DNA from: Paraphaeosphaeria minitans
Lineage: Eukaryota > Ascomycota > Dothideomycetes > Pleosporales > Didymosphaeriaceae
Direction: 5' to 3'
Assembly: GCA_015832175.1 (NCBI GenBank)
Contig: WJXW01000006.1
Location: 744,001-808,000, forward strand
Length of the DNA stretch: 64,000 nucleotides
Part shown: positions 48,745 to 59,934 of the stretch, in pieces
Layout of the letters: each line of letters starts with the position of its first letter
Position numbering within the stretch: position 1 is the first letter of the stretch
Notes under the pieces: model-generated
The model's database searches: none
What the model saw: only the letters and a program-made list of their open reading frames with translations
Told to the model about the DNA's origin: nothing
Made by a program: the position numbers and the translations under genes

Positions 48745-49208
48745 TATTAGGATCTAGCTATACGTAAGTAGTAGGGTATAAGCTTATTATACTTCTAGAC
48801 TACTAGTCCGCTAGAGTTAGCTAACTAAGTAGTTAGGTGATAGGTTATAGGTCCTAAGGGTCCTAAAGACCGCACAGGCCTTGCCTGTACAGAAACTCTA
48901 GGACATATAGGACTCGCCCGCACAGGGCTTTAGGACATATAGGACTTTAGGATATATAGGACTCTAGGATATATAGGATTCTAGGACGTGTAGGATTACG
49001 TAGTATATAGGAACGTAAGAATGAGCTTTTTATACTTATATTTAATCTATTTATTAATCTATTATTTAGATTCTAGTAGATTATATTATTAACTTATTAC
49101 ACTTCGCAAGATACTATTATATTAACAAGACTTTCTACCTTCTATAAGTACTCCTGCCTAAGAACTAACCTTAACCCTCTAGGACTAGCTACCCTCTTAG
49201 ATTTAACA
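48745..49208 (+). repeat. gypsy-3 C2 3' LTR (464 bp)
   Basis: Begins TATTAGGATC (from TGTTAGGATC), ends GATTTAACA. The last 208 bp (49001-49208) match C1 and C3 LTRs; the 256-bp U3 is unique. U3 contains about five 18-bp units of CTAGGATATATAGGACT type at about 48893-48995. Confidence 0.88.
48893..48995. repeat. 18-bp tandem repeat in the C2 U3
   Basis: Units of the type CTAGGATATATAGGACT, about five in a row, with a GC-rich interruption (CGCCCGCACAGGG) after the first. Confidence 0.8.
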
Positions 49209-49210
49209 CA

Positions 49211-50135
49211 TACCTACTACTACTAGTCTTATTCTTAATAAGCTAGTTAATAACTAATACGCTTTTAATAAGCTTATAGGGCTAACCTTTTATATAGAAC
49301 GTAATAATAGGTTATTTAGGAGCTCCTATAACCTAATTAAAAAAGGCTAATTACATTTTAGGTTAATAAGTAGTAAGTAGGAAGACTAGGAGCTAGAGAT
49401 TAAGGTAATAAAGAGGGCTAAAGCCTACTACGCTACCCTATTAGAGGTCTCCTACCTATTTAAAGAAGTTAGTATAACTAAAAAAGTAAATACTACTAGG
49501 GATAGGGTAGTAGAAAAGAGCTCTTAGGAATAATAGAACTAACTAGGTATTAAAAGAGTTATAGGGACTAGAATTAGAGAATTTTACCTAGAATCTTCTC
49601 TACTAGTAATTAATAATAATAAATTAGTGCTATATATAGTAGTTATAGAAGTAAACTAAAGGGCTTCTAAACCTACTAAAATAATAGAGGAGAGTATTAT
49701 CTAAGCTATACTAGAAGCTAAGGCTGTAAGTAGAAAGAAGAGTGCTTAAATAGTCTCTGCTCCTCTATTAGATAAAAAGCTAGTTGCACTTATTAACACC
49801 CTAAATACTAATTCTATCCTAATAGCAGCACTAATCTAAAAACTAAGAGGTATTATAGTTAGATTAACATTTTCTTAGGACAAACTATATTTAAAAGCCT
49901 AGTAACTACTCTCTAGAAAAGAAAAAGAGCCTAATAACTAATTAGGCAGGAGCAAATTAGGAAATGTCTTTATAGGGATATAGTAAAGACAGATTTTAAT
50001 AGAAAAATAGAGTTAGGACTACCCTTAAGAACCTACTATCCTATTAGAAGTAATAATAGAGAAGTTGCGTCCTAGCCTATACTAGATCGCATAAGGAAAC
50101 GCTGCACAAAGTACCTAATATAGTATTAGAGAGCT
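49211..50135 (+). pseudogene. gypsy-4b gag-like frame, C-terminal part
   Basis: Matches the gypsy-4a gag-like frame on the opposite strand (15765-14390). Lys/Glu/Leu-rich, with stops TAG/TAA. It ends at the deletion junction, where it is joined to sequence downstream of integrase. Confidence 0.55.
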
Positions 50136-50639
50136 GCTAAAAGGAAGGATAAAAATTATATTTAAGTACTTCTTAATTAACTCTTAAACTCCTATACTAA
50201 AGCCACTAAAGCTACTATAGAAATAAAAGATTAAAGAGAGGGAGAAGTATAGCAGTTCTAGCTTAGAAGTTAAGGATAGCCTTATAAGAACTAGAGGGGC
50301 AGAGTAGAAGAAAGAATTCTAATAGGCTATTATGCTACCTATATAGATAAGAGGTAATTTACTAAAAGTAGTTATTTTAAAGAGAGTAGAAGTATTAGAT
50401 TTTAATATAGGCTAAGATATATCTACTTTAGAGTTTAATATTGTGTTAAACTAGCCTAATCCTTTCCTAATACAGAATTAGGAAAGCTAACTATAGGTAG
50501 TTAGTAAAAGAGAGGGAGGAAGGATAGTAGAAACAAAGTACTTAATAAGATTTTAGAAAAATTAACACAGGAGAATAAAGAAGATAGGTAGATAGTATAG
50601 GAAAAAGAAATAAAGAACACCTAGTTACCAGCTAAAGAT

Positions 50640-52010
50640 ATATTAGGGTACTAATTATTATCCTCTTTATTATTAACAGCAATATTATTTCTATAGTAGT
50701 GGCTAGACTAATAAATATTTAGAGTTTAGGGCTCTATAGAGCTAAAGGCCCTAGTTACCTTAGACTAAAGAAGAGATCTAGCACGATTTTAGGTAGCCTA
50801 ATTAACAGACTACTAATAAGGTAAGAGAGAACTAAAATAAAAATACTAAAAATAAGTAGACTGAGAGAATAGCTAAGGCTAAAAAGGAGTATTCCTTCTA
50901 GTAAAAGAATCTAGGTGCATAGGTAATCTAGGACTAGGCAATTTATAATTAGAGCTAAAATAAAAACCCCTTTAAGCTAGAGGACTAAAACCCTAAAATA
51001 ATAAAGTACTACTAAGAGGAGACTAGAGGAAACCTCTAAAAGACCTTTAGGAATAATTTTAAAAGGCTACTAAAGAAAAAGGACTATAGTTTATAGTAAT
51101 AGTGTATTAGGGTTCTATAGACTCCTTAGGAATAGGAGTATTAAGGGCAGAAATAGCCTTAAAAGTGCGACTAGAAGGAGCCTAAAAGCAGGTTATACTA
51201 ATAGGAAGGATATTAGCAGCTAAAATAATTTTATCTATAAAAAGACTAGTGCTAGGGTTAGCTAGCTTACCTAAAAAGAAAGAGATATTAGCTTAGGTAA
51301 TAGGGAATTAATACTAGAACTTATAATAAAAAGAGTAAGAGGTATAGTTACTATTTATTTAATACTTATTACACCCTTTTTAGTTTAGTAGCTTACCTTC
51401 TAAATAAGGAATACTGTATTTACTACTAAAATAGAGCTTACTCCTCCTACTCTTATTCTAGTAGTAGGTGTAGTGATAGTTAATTAGAGAAGAAAAAAGA
51501 AAATAAGAGGAAGTAGTAGTATATTAAATACCTATATTAATATTAGTATTATAGTATTTACGCTTTAATAGAGCCTCCTTAGTGCCTAAGATGAAAAACT
51601 TAGTAATAGTCTCCACTTTAGTATTACTAATATTAAAGTGCTAAATAGTAAGGTTTAAATAGCTATTATTCTTGTGGACGCTAGTAGTGCGAAAAATAGG
51701 ACCTAGGGCAACACTCTATATGCCTAGGCTATAGATAAAGTGAGCTAGTTTATGTAGAAAATTATAGTTTATACACTAATTAGCTCTTACCCTTACTAGA
51801 AAGGTTAGTAATAGGATAGAAAAGGTTTTAAGGATAATATACACTACTTAATAATATACTCCTTAGTAGACTTAGAAGGGTAGATAAAGAGGTCTACTTT
51901 TATATTACTAGTAGGGCCACGCTTATTTAGGTTATTACTACCCTTCTTGCTACTAGCACTAGAAGCGGCTATTTTACCTAGGGTGTAGTTAACTATAGCT
52001 ATAATTACAG
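50640..52010 (-). pseudogene. gypsy-4b convergent accessory reading frame
   Basis: Minus-strand counterpart of 8790-10060. The Ser/Ala-rich start (about 51990), the Cys-containing middle (about 51600-51370) and the Pro/Ser/Arg-rich tail are all retained. The deletion that removed pol left this frame and both flanks whole. The run of 17 T in gypsy-4a is replaced here by a mixed purine stretch. Function unknown. Confidence 0.45.
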
Positions 52011-52551
52011 TAGAGTTATTAAATAGGTATTAAAAAGACTAAAAGAGAGGAAGGAGAGTAGGAGTAAGGGTTAGGAGAAGGATAGAGCAGAAGAAATCCT
52101 AAGGTTATATACTCTAAAGATTAAGCGTAGGCTACTTAAGCGGCCTAGTAGAAGTGTTTATAAGAGGATATTACTATAATATTACTATTTAACATACTAA
52201 GAGGTTAGTAAATAACTTTAATTATAGGGACATAAGTAGTAGATAGGCGATAGGTTAGCAGTTAGGATAATTAGGCATAGTTAGTTAGCTAGAGGCTAAG
52301 GTGAAATTATAGGCCTAAAATTAGACTAACGCTATGTTACTGCCTAATATATAAAGAAGTTAATAAATAACTTTAATTATAGGGACATAAGTAGCAGATG
52401 GGTAATAGGTTAGTAGGTAGGATAATTAGGTAAGGGTGGCTAGCTATGGATTAAGGAAATTGTAGGTCTAGGAGGTAACTACTAATAAGGTGTTAAAAGG
52501 GTAGTAAGGTAGTAGGCTTAAGGGACTAAGCCTAGAAGAAAGGGAGGAAAA

Positions 52552-52787
52552 TGTAGTGTAAAGGTTAGCCTATAATAGAGAATTAGAGAAATATAGGGCT
52601 AATTAGCTATTGTTTAAGATAGCTAATTAGGGAGTAGATAGATACGCTAGAATAATAACTAGAGAAAACACAAAGAGACCTAATACATAATTAGAGTAGT
52701 TGGATTTATATAATAGATTTTAGATAGGATAACTTAACTTATTTTTTTATATTCCTTACTTAAGGCAAATGCACCTATAACACTATA
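52552..52787 (+). repeat. gypsy-4b 3' LTR (236 bp)
   Basis: Begins TGTAGTGTAAAGG and ends GCACCTATAACACTATA; reverse complement of the gypsy-4a LTRs, 4 bp longer. Confidence 0.88.
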
Positions 52788-52794
52788 ATACTAT

Positions 52795-53027
52795 TATTAG
52801 GAGTTGGGCACGAGCAATGTAGCTTTAGCTTTAGATGTGAAACAATAGTGGATTGTATAGGAGGATGTAGGATAGAGGATAGAGGATAGAGGATAGAGGA
52901 TAGATAAATTGCTGCCAGATTACTCTATTAGTAATAGAACTATATAGCCTTAGATTAGGTAATCTCCACCTACATTTGGCTGGCCCTTACTATCCTAGAG
53001 CCTAGCTAGGTATCTAGGGTTCTAACA
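52795..53027 (-). repeat. gypsy-1 copy D 3' LTR (233 bp)
   Basis: Longest of the four gypsy-1 LTRs: its heptamer array (GGATAGA repeated, about 52866-52905) has one more unit than copy B and two more than copy A. It keeps more CpA/TpG than the copy B LTRs. Confidence 0.93.
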
Positions 53028-53149
53028 TTATCCCCCTTTAAGGGATCTCTTGTCCTAAGAGTAAAGCATTTAGTAAGTCCCTTTGCTATTTATTACTATT
53101 AGTCCTTTATTAGCACTAACTAGCTCTACTAGTACCTAGTAGTTAGCGT

Positions 53150-53755
53150 AGGCCCTTAACTATCCCTACTTTTCAAACTTAGTAGTAAGCCTAATATTAG
53201 AGGATCTAAAAGGTCCTACTGTTTCTAAAATAGCTTAATTATAAATAATAAGGAGGATTACGTCCTAGTTTATTCCTACTTATACTATTTTGTTCTAGAT
53301 AGTGCCCAAATTGTTATAATAGATTTATACAGCACTTAGGCGCCCCTTATGTTAGATTGTAACTATTTCTGCCTAGGTAAGATAAGATATCGCTATCCAC
53401 GCTAGTGTAGTATATAACTACGCTAGTAACTAGCGTCTTAGTAGTAGGGTAGTTATCCTATTACTTAGGGCTCTTAGACCTATTCTCTACTTATATTTTC
53501 TTGTAGTAAGTAACATTATACGGCCCTTAGATTAGCGCATTCTAGCGCAACTTAGCACTAACTATACTAAAGAGTTGTATATTGTACCTTTTTAGTATAT
53601 ATTTAACACTTTTTGTACATCTTTAATAATTATTAACACTAATTAGCACTAATAGGTAGTAATTAGTATTAGTTAGCACTAATTAGCACAAATTAGTACT
53701 AATTATTGCAAATTATAATAGCTCTACCTAAGAAGCGCTCTCTTTATAACTATTA
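53150..53755 (+). pseudogene. gypsy-1 copy D accessory frame, N-terminal Cys-rich part
   Basis: Plus strand, counterpart of the copy B minus-strand frame at about 38830-38225. Near 53360-53420 it has Cys codons (TGT, TGC) where copy B has Tyr (TAT, TAC), supporting a Cys-rich ancestor. Interrupted by C3. Function unknown. Confidence 0.4.
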
Positions 53756-54166
53756 TATTAAATCTAAGAGGGTAGCTAGTCCTAAAGGGTTAAGGTTGGT
53801 TCTTAGGCAGGAGTACTTACAGAAGGTAGAAGGTCTTATTAATACAATAGTATCTTGCGAAGTGTAATAAGTTAATAATTTAGTCTGCTAGAATCCAAAT
53901 AATAGATTAATAAACAGATTAAACACGAGTATAGAGAGCCTATCCTTATATTCCTATATACTAAGGCTGCTCTGCTGCTTAGTGCCACTAAGTAACTAAG
54001 CACCTTATGTAACCTACTCTGCTGCTTAGTACCACTAAGTAACTAAGCACATTACATGACCTAATCTAAGTTACTTAGCGTCTCTTTATTACGTTTATAA
54101 CCTTATTATCACTTTATCACACCTTTATAAGTGCCTAAGTCATACATTATTATCTAGTACGTAATA
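53756..54166 (-). repeat. gypsy-3 C3 3' LTR (411 bp)
   Basis: The R-U5 part (first 208 bp on the plus strand) matches the C1 and C2 LTRs. The U3 part (about 53964-54166) has two 47-bp repeats starting at 53970 and 54017, each with the dyad TGCTTAGTGCCACTAAGTA. Confidence 0.92.
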
Positions 54167-54203
54167 TTATCCCCTCCCTTTCTATTCTTTGTCTTAAAGA
54201 ATT

Positions 54204-54728
54204 ATGCCTACTAACTATAATTCTACAAAGCGTTATTACGGCCTTATCTCTACTATTAAAAACTATAGAGTAGTTATAGTGTTAAAGTGCTCTTTCTATA
54301 AGTCGTATTCCCGCGTTTATAAAGTCTATATTAGCTTAGGGAAGTGTAGTAAGTATTAGAAATAAGGCTTAAAGTGTAATATAGCTATTACTAAGAATAA
54401 GTTCTCGCAGTTAATTACTAAGAAGAAGAAATTAGAGGCGTAAATGTTAAAGGCGCGAAAAGAATAGGATATAGCGTTTAAAGCCCTACGTATAGCGCAT
54501 GTAAAAAAGAATTAGTTATTAAAATAATTAGCGTAGAATAAAAAGCGTGCTAGTAAGGTTATCGCAGTAGAGAGTACTGCGCTAATGGAGTTAGAGTTAG
54601 AGTTAGAGGAGGACCTAGTCTATCCTACTTAGCCTACTGGTCTGGCTAAACTTAGCACGTCTATATAGTCTGTAATAGATAACCTGCCTCTAGAGTTCTA
54701 GGACAATTCCTTAGTGTTACTGTCTTAG
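54204..54728 (+). pseudogene. gypsy-3 C3 convergent accessory gene: Zn2Cys6-like cluster plus coiled coil
   Basis: Plus strand, opposite to gag-pol, ATG at 54204-54206 just inside the polypurine tract, probable stop TAG 54726-54728 at the pol end; 174 codons, no frameshift. Residues 29-58 have spacing 2-6-8-2-6: Cys29 (TGC 54288), Tyr32, Tyr39, Cys48, Tyr51, Cys58 (TGT 54375). All three Tyr are TAT, one RIP step from TGT. This is the spacing of the fungal binuclear zinc cluster, with basic residues inside the loop. Residues about 66-120 are Lys/Glu/Ala/Leu-rich and heptad-like, then an acidic tail. Other stops are TAG/TAA at Gln positions. I infer a zinc-binding, possibly dimeric nucleic-acid-binding protein; the function is unknown. 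Confidence 0.68.
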
Positions 54729-57700
54729 GTAAGTCTATTAATAGAATTCTTTAATCTTTTATTAATAGTTTCCTAGGTGGTTCTTTAGTTTCTAAGTGTT
54801 TTCGCTGTGTAGGTAACCTTTTCACTTAATAAGATATGCGTTGTTATACTAATTATATTCTAGAATTCTTTTAACCTTAAATTTGTTTTCTTCCTTAGTC
54901 TAGTAGTAGAAGGTGGTTTTAACTAGTGTATTAGGGTCTACTAGTTCTAGTAGTAATACGTGGAATACTAGGTGTATCTTTGCATCTAGCGGTAGTTCTA
55001 ACTTATAGTTTACTAGTGATATTTACTTAAAAATATAAAATAGTCTAACCTTAATATAATCTAGTTTCTTATGTTTTTTCTTCTAAGTTTAAAGGTTCTT
55101 TGTAAGTAGATATACTTTATCCCCCTTCTTTAGCTAAGGTGCTATTTTTCGTTTTTAATTTTAATATAAAATTAATTGCTGCTAAGCTTTCTTAAGATTC
55201 TCTTAGAGTTATTAGTGTATTTTCTTTATATTTTCTACTATATCTATAGCTTCTTTTGCTTTGATTGTCGTAGGAAATTGTTAATTAAAGAGATGTGGGT
55301 GTCTTCTATAGTTTACATAGAATAGTGTATATCCTAATGCTACTAATACTTTGTTATTATAGGCCAACTATGCCATAGATAGTAATAAAACCCAGTTATT
55401 CTTCTAACTATTACAGTAGATGCGTAGGTACGTTTCTATAGTTTAGTTTATACGTTCTATCTATCTATCTGTTTATAAATAGTAAGCTATTAATAGCTTT
55501 CATTTTGTTCCAAGCAAAGTTATAAGCATTATCTAATAATTTAACATAAAGAGCTTGTCTCTATCGCTAATAATTATTTTTAGGATTCTGTAGTGTCTAA
55601 TTAGTCTATCTAGGATAAAAAAAGCGAGTTCTTTTACTATTATTTTTTTAAGGCATAGAATAAGCTTAACATACTTAGTTAGTTAGTAGATTATTACTAG
55701 TATACTGTTATATTTAATTCCTATTATTAGATCCTTAGAGTTTAGAATTCCTATAACAAAATCTATAGTAATGTCTTTCTATAGTGCTGTTAGTATTCTA
55801 ATTGCTTACATCTCTCTATATTTAAAATATATGCTATATTTATTTCTTTAGCATTCTGCACATTTATAGATAGAAGTTATTACTGCTTCCTTAATTCCTT
55901 TAAAGGTGTAATTCCTTTAAATAAGTTCTATTGTCTTTGTAATGCCTAGGTGTCCGTACATAAAGTTATTATAGTATTGTTAGATAATCTTAGTCTATAG
56001 ATGTTCTAGAACTTCTTAGTTAATTACTAAAAGTTAATTTAGTTCTACTGTTAGTTCTAGAGATCTATTTTTAGCTTTGCGAAGGATTACAGAGAAGGTT
56101 TTTGCCTTTTCTCCTACTAGATTACTTTGTTAGCTAAGAGCGTCTACTCTGCCATTTTCTTTCCTAGCTATATAGATAATTTTAAACTTATACTACCCTA
56201 TAGTTTATAACTATCTTTATTATCGTAGCGTAAGTTCTTTTGTTATTATAAACCTTAAAAAGTTCTTATAATCTATATAGATTTCTAGTATTAAGCAACT
56301 AAATGTGTAAATCCTCTAGTGCTTTAAAGCTTTAACAATAGCGTAGAGTTCTTTATTATATATATTGTATCGTGTTTCGGCGTTATTAAATTTGCATAAG
56401 TAATAGGCAATTAGGTGCCATTTACTATTACGTTTTTATTTAGCGTAGGCGCCTAGCGCAAGATCGCTAGCGTCTGTTTTAAAGCGCAGTAGTTTATTAC
56501 TTCTAAAATAAATAAGGATAGGTTCTATAATATATACTGTCTTAAGGAGTTAGAATAATATTCCGCACTTATTTATCTATTTAAAGGGTACGTTCTTCTT
56601 TATAAGATTTATTAAAGGTATCGTAACCTTTATATAATCTTAGATAAATTATTAATTAAATCTATAGAATTCTAAGAATTCTTAGATATTTTTAGCTGCC
56701 TTTAGTATTAGCCAGTTCTTAATATATTTAACTTTACTTAGTGCCATCTTAATTCCTTCTATAGTAATAATGTGTCCTAGGAATTTAAGTTATTTAACGT
56801 TAAACTTACATTTCTTAAGTTTAATACAAAGGTATACTTTGTCTAGTGCTTCTAGTACTATCTGTACATACTTAGTGTGGTCTAATTCGTTTTTAGAAAA
56901 GACGAGGATATTATCTATATACGCGATAATAAATATGTCTAGATATTTATAGAGTACGTTGTTAATAAGTGCTATAAAAGCTGCTAGTGCATTTGTAAGT
57001 CTAAATAGCATAACTTTATACTTAAATAGTCCGTAACGTAATTAAAACGCTGTTTTCTATTCTTTACCTTTTTTAATTTATATAAGGTGGTAACTGTCTC
57101 TTAGATCTATTATTATAAATATCTTAGCTTAAGATAATTAATCTTATAACTCTATAATATTTAGTAGTGGATATTAGTTCTTTATTATTATATTATTAAG
57201 TTATTAGTAGTTAACGCATAGTCTGTCTAATCCATCCTTTTTCTTAACAAACATAAAAGGGCTTACTACTAGTAACTTTAATAGTTGTATATATCCTTTC
57301 TTAAGGTTTATCTTAATAAAATCACGTTCTTTAAGGAGTTCTTCTCTTATCTTACTATATAGTAGTCTAAAGGGTGGCGTCTTCCCTTCTTCTAGGTCTA
57401 TTATAAGATCCTAGGGTTAATGTTCTAGTAGGTTTACTTTTCTTTCCTTTTCCGTAAATATGTGTGTCTATTTCCTATACTCTCTTAGTAAGGTAAAAGG
57501 TATACTGTTGTCCTCCTTCTTACACTTCTTAACCTAGTAGTTCCTACTAGCGTCTACTAAGGTATACTTCTATTTTTTAACTATCTATCGCGGTATTATG
57601 TTATTAATAACTCCCTTATCTACTATTATTTTTAGTTAATATATAGGCTTTACTTATAATACATAATTACAGCGTTTAAACAATATTTTCTTTGTACCCT

Positions 57701-58560
57701 AGTTAATCTATAAGTTATATATTATTAACTAAGGTAATCCTAAGACTAACTTATACTTAGATCCTAGTAAGATATCTAAGGTAAGTTTCTCTCTATATCC
57801 TTAGACTATTATTATAGTAGTGACCTCCTAGTATATTTAAGGTGTCTTAGGCATTAGGGATCTATTTGTAATATAGATAATATAGGGTACTTCTTTCTCT
57901 AATATTATAAGTCCTGCTTATCTTGCTATCTAATAAAATATAAAGTTCTTTTCTACTTCTAAGTTTATAAGAGCTTAAGCCTGTATTCCTTTAAGCTATA
58001 CTAGTAGCTTAACTAATACTATGCTTACTATAGTATTTAATTTAATAAAGGCGTTTTCTTATCTAAGTTTAGGCCTAAAAAAGACATCTATTTGTGTAGA
58101 TTATAGTTAAGTTCTAGTGTCTAGTATACGTTTCTAAGTATCTACTTCTATTATTACTCTTAAGTATATAGCTTGTGTAGATTGTCTTTTTCTTCTTCCT
58201 GCGAGGATGTTCTTTTATTTTTCCTCCTATAGTCTTTACTATTCCTATATACTAGTTAAATTAGTAGTTCTATTATTACTTCTTACGTAGGGTAGTTTAC
58301 AAAGCTGTCTAAACGTTTAGCTATATAGTGGTATTTATAGTCTTAGTTTAGACACGTATACTAGTATAGTTATATATAGTCTCTATTAATAAGTATATTA
58401 CAGTATTTGTTACCCTTTAGCGTAAGGTAAGGAAAGTATTTTACTTATTATTTATTCTAGAGGTGTTCGTTGTAAGCTATAATAAGGCAGTCTATTTATA
58501 TCTATCTATAGCGCAGTTTCCTTCTAGGTTATTTCTTATGCTCCTCTTTTTCTGCCTTAT
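54729..58560 (-). pseudogene. gypsy-3 C3 pol: protease, RT, RNase H, integrase, chromodomain (RIP-dead)
   Basis: Minus strand. Protease position about 58150-57500. RT about 57300-56640; the part at 57011-56790 is still open for 73 codons and holds L-F-R-L-T-N-A, then Y-I-D-N-I-L-V-F, with the Asp-Asn doublet at 56910-56915 (second Asp lost by TGAT to TAAT). RNase H about 56620-56220. Integrase zinc region about 55900-55820 with C-x2-C-like remnants, core about 55700-55300, chromodomain about 54960-54760. Stops elsewhere are TAG/TAA. Confidence 0.88.
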
Positions 58561-59930
58561 ATTATGCGCATGTTGGTTCTTCGCAATATATCTATATATA
58601 GAATTAGTGTGTAGGATTTTAGTAGTCTAGATAGTACTTTAGTACGTAGTCTAACTTCTTATTTTTATAGGGTTACATTTCTTTTAGTGCCTAGTAGGGT
58701 TCTATGTAGTCCTAAATATTTAGTTTATACTTAGGTGACATAGGGTTATCTTCTTTCTACCTACTTTATAGGTAAAGAGTAGGAGATTGTAGTATCTCTT
58801 CTACGTTTTTTACGTTATAGTATATATTAGAGTTATCTTCTGGATCTTTGTATAGTTGTGAGTTAAGTAAATCTAATTACTTACTTTACTCTAGTGTGAC
58901 GTGTTAGTAACTAAATAGTGTTGTAATAACTTCCTATTCCTTATTAGGTTCTTAGTCTTTAATAGTTAGTACATTTAATTTAGTTTAATAGACTTTGTTC
59001 TTTAATCTACAGTTCCTAGCTATATAGCCTAGTTTGCCACATATAAAGCATTTATAGGTCTTAGTTATTAGTTATTAACTTCTATCTAAAACGCGTTTAT
59101 TAGGCTGCTTAGGGCCTATCCTTCCTCCTTTTCCTTTACCTATGTAGTTAAACTAGATATCTTCTATTAGTTTATATCTCTAGTAGTTCCTTAGCTATTA
59201 CTTTTAGATAATTCTAATAGGGTTCTTATAAACTGTTTTTACTAGTTATCTAAAGCTTATTGCCCTAGGGTTTTAGTGGAGCTTCTATTGTAGTAAAAAC
59301 TACTCTCTATTAATTCTAATAGTTTCTTTATATAGTTCTTTAAGATTAGTAATTTGTACACTACTACGTAGGAGTTCCTCGCGTAGTTTCTATTTAAGTC
59401 CTTATTTGTATATATCCTAAAGAGATTTATTATCCTAGTTAAGTTATACAGCGTATTTACGAAACTTAGCTATATACTTAGCTACTAATTGTTTCTAAGT
59501 TATAGTCTAAATCTTTGCTTTTATAATAGAGTCCTTATTAGCAATCCTAAAGAGTTGTTTAAAGCATTTCTTAAAGTTATTATAATCTTTAATAATGCTA
59601 ACTATATTAGTATAGTTATCTACGTAGTTATTGTTATTGTTGTTATAGTCTATTCCTAGGTACTTTTTAAGGTAGGGATAGATCTATAATCCTGCATCTC
59701 CTCGCATATATGTTACTATAAAGATAACCTTCTTTTTATCTTTAAGGGGTTTGCCTAAGTTAAAGAAGTAGAGGTCTAACTAGAGAATCTAGATATTAGT
59801 TTAAGATTATTTACTAAAGTAGAGATTAGGTTTATACGCCTTACTACTATCCTTTATAGGAGTAATCTTAGCGGCACCTAAAGCTGTAGAAGAGGTAAGA
59901 GTTTGTAAAGTACTTATATTAAGGGTGTTT
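58560..59930 (-). pseudogene. gypsy-3 C3 gag with zinc knuckle
   Basis: Minus strand beside the 5' LTR. A zinc knuckle at about 59055-59010 reads K-C-F-I-C-G-K-L-G-Y-I-A-R-N-C: three Cys kept, and the His position is Tyr (TAT), a likely RIP change from CAT. Upstream about 59900-59200 is Gln/Lys/Phe-rich capsid-like sequence. In a live element the knuckle packages the RNA. Confidence 0.8.
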
Positions 59931-59934
59931 AAGA

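Larger units (their letters stand above)
47795..49208 (+). mobile_element. gypsy-3 element C2, last part with 3' LTR
   Basis: Continues C2 after copia-A. The first about 90 bp are clearly homologous to C1 and C3 (end of integrase). After about 47890 nucleotide similarity drops although the protein still looks like integrase tail plus chromodomain. A minus-strand accessory gene, a purine tract (48729-48744, GAGGGGGAGGATAA) and a 464-bp LTR follow. C2 sits in gypsy-4b: after the LTR the sequence continues CATACCTACTAC, matching gypsy-4a at about 15765. Confidence 0.88.
49209..52787 (+). mobile_element. gypsy-4b: pol-deleted gypsy-4 element, 3' part
   Basis: Plus strand, reverse complement of gypsy-4a. 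49211-50135 matches 15765 down to about 14390. 50136-52551 matches about 10572 down to 8223. The about 3.8 kb between (RT, RNase H, most of integrase) is absent, so this is an internally deleted, non-autonomous form. The 3' LTR is at 52552-52787. The left end is cut by C2; the 5' part is beyond the left edge of the window. ATACT follows the LTR as a candidate target duplication. Confidence 0.87.
52795..53755 (-). mobile_element. gypsy-1 copy D, 3' LTR and 3' internal part
   Basis: Reverse complement of copy B from 39179 back to about 38225. The LTR is followed inward by the same purine tract and the Cys-rich part of the accessory frame. It is broken at 53755/53756 by C3 and resumes at 60346, where the sequence continues the reverse complement of copy B (38235 down). 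CTATT(A) stands on both sides of C3 as target duplication. Confidence 0.92.

Noticed and set aside
56770..56952. 60-codon open frame on the plus strand
   Set aside because: Lies antisense to the conserved RT palm of gypsy-3 C3, which explains the sequence better.
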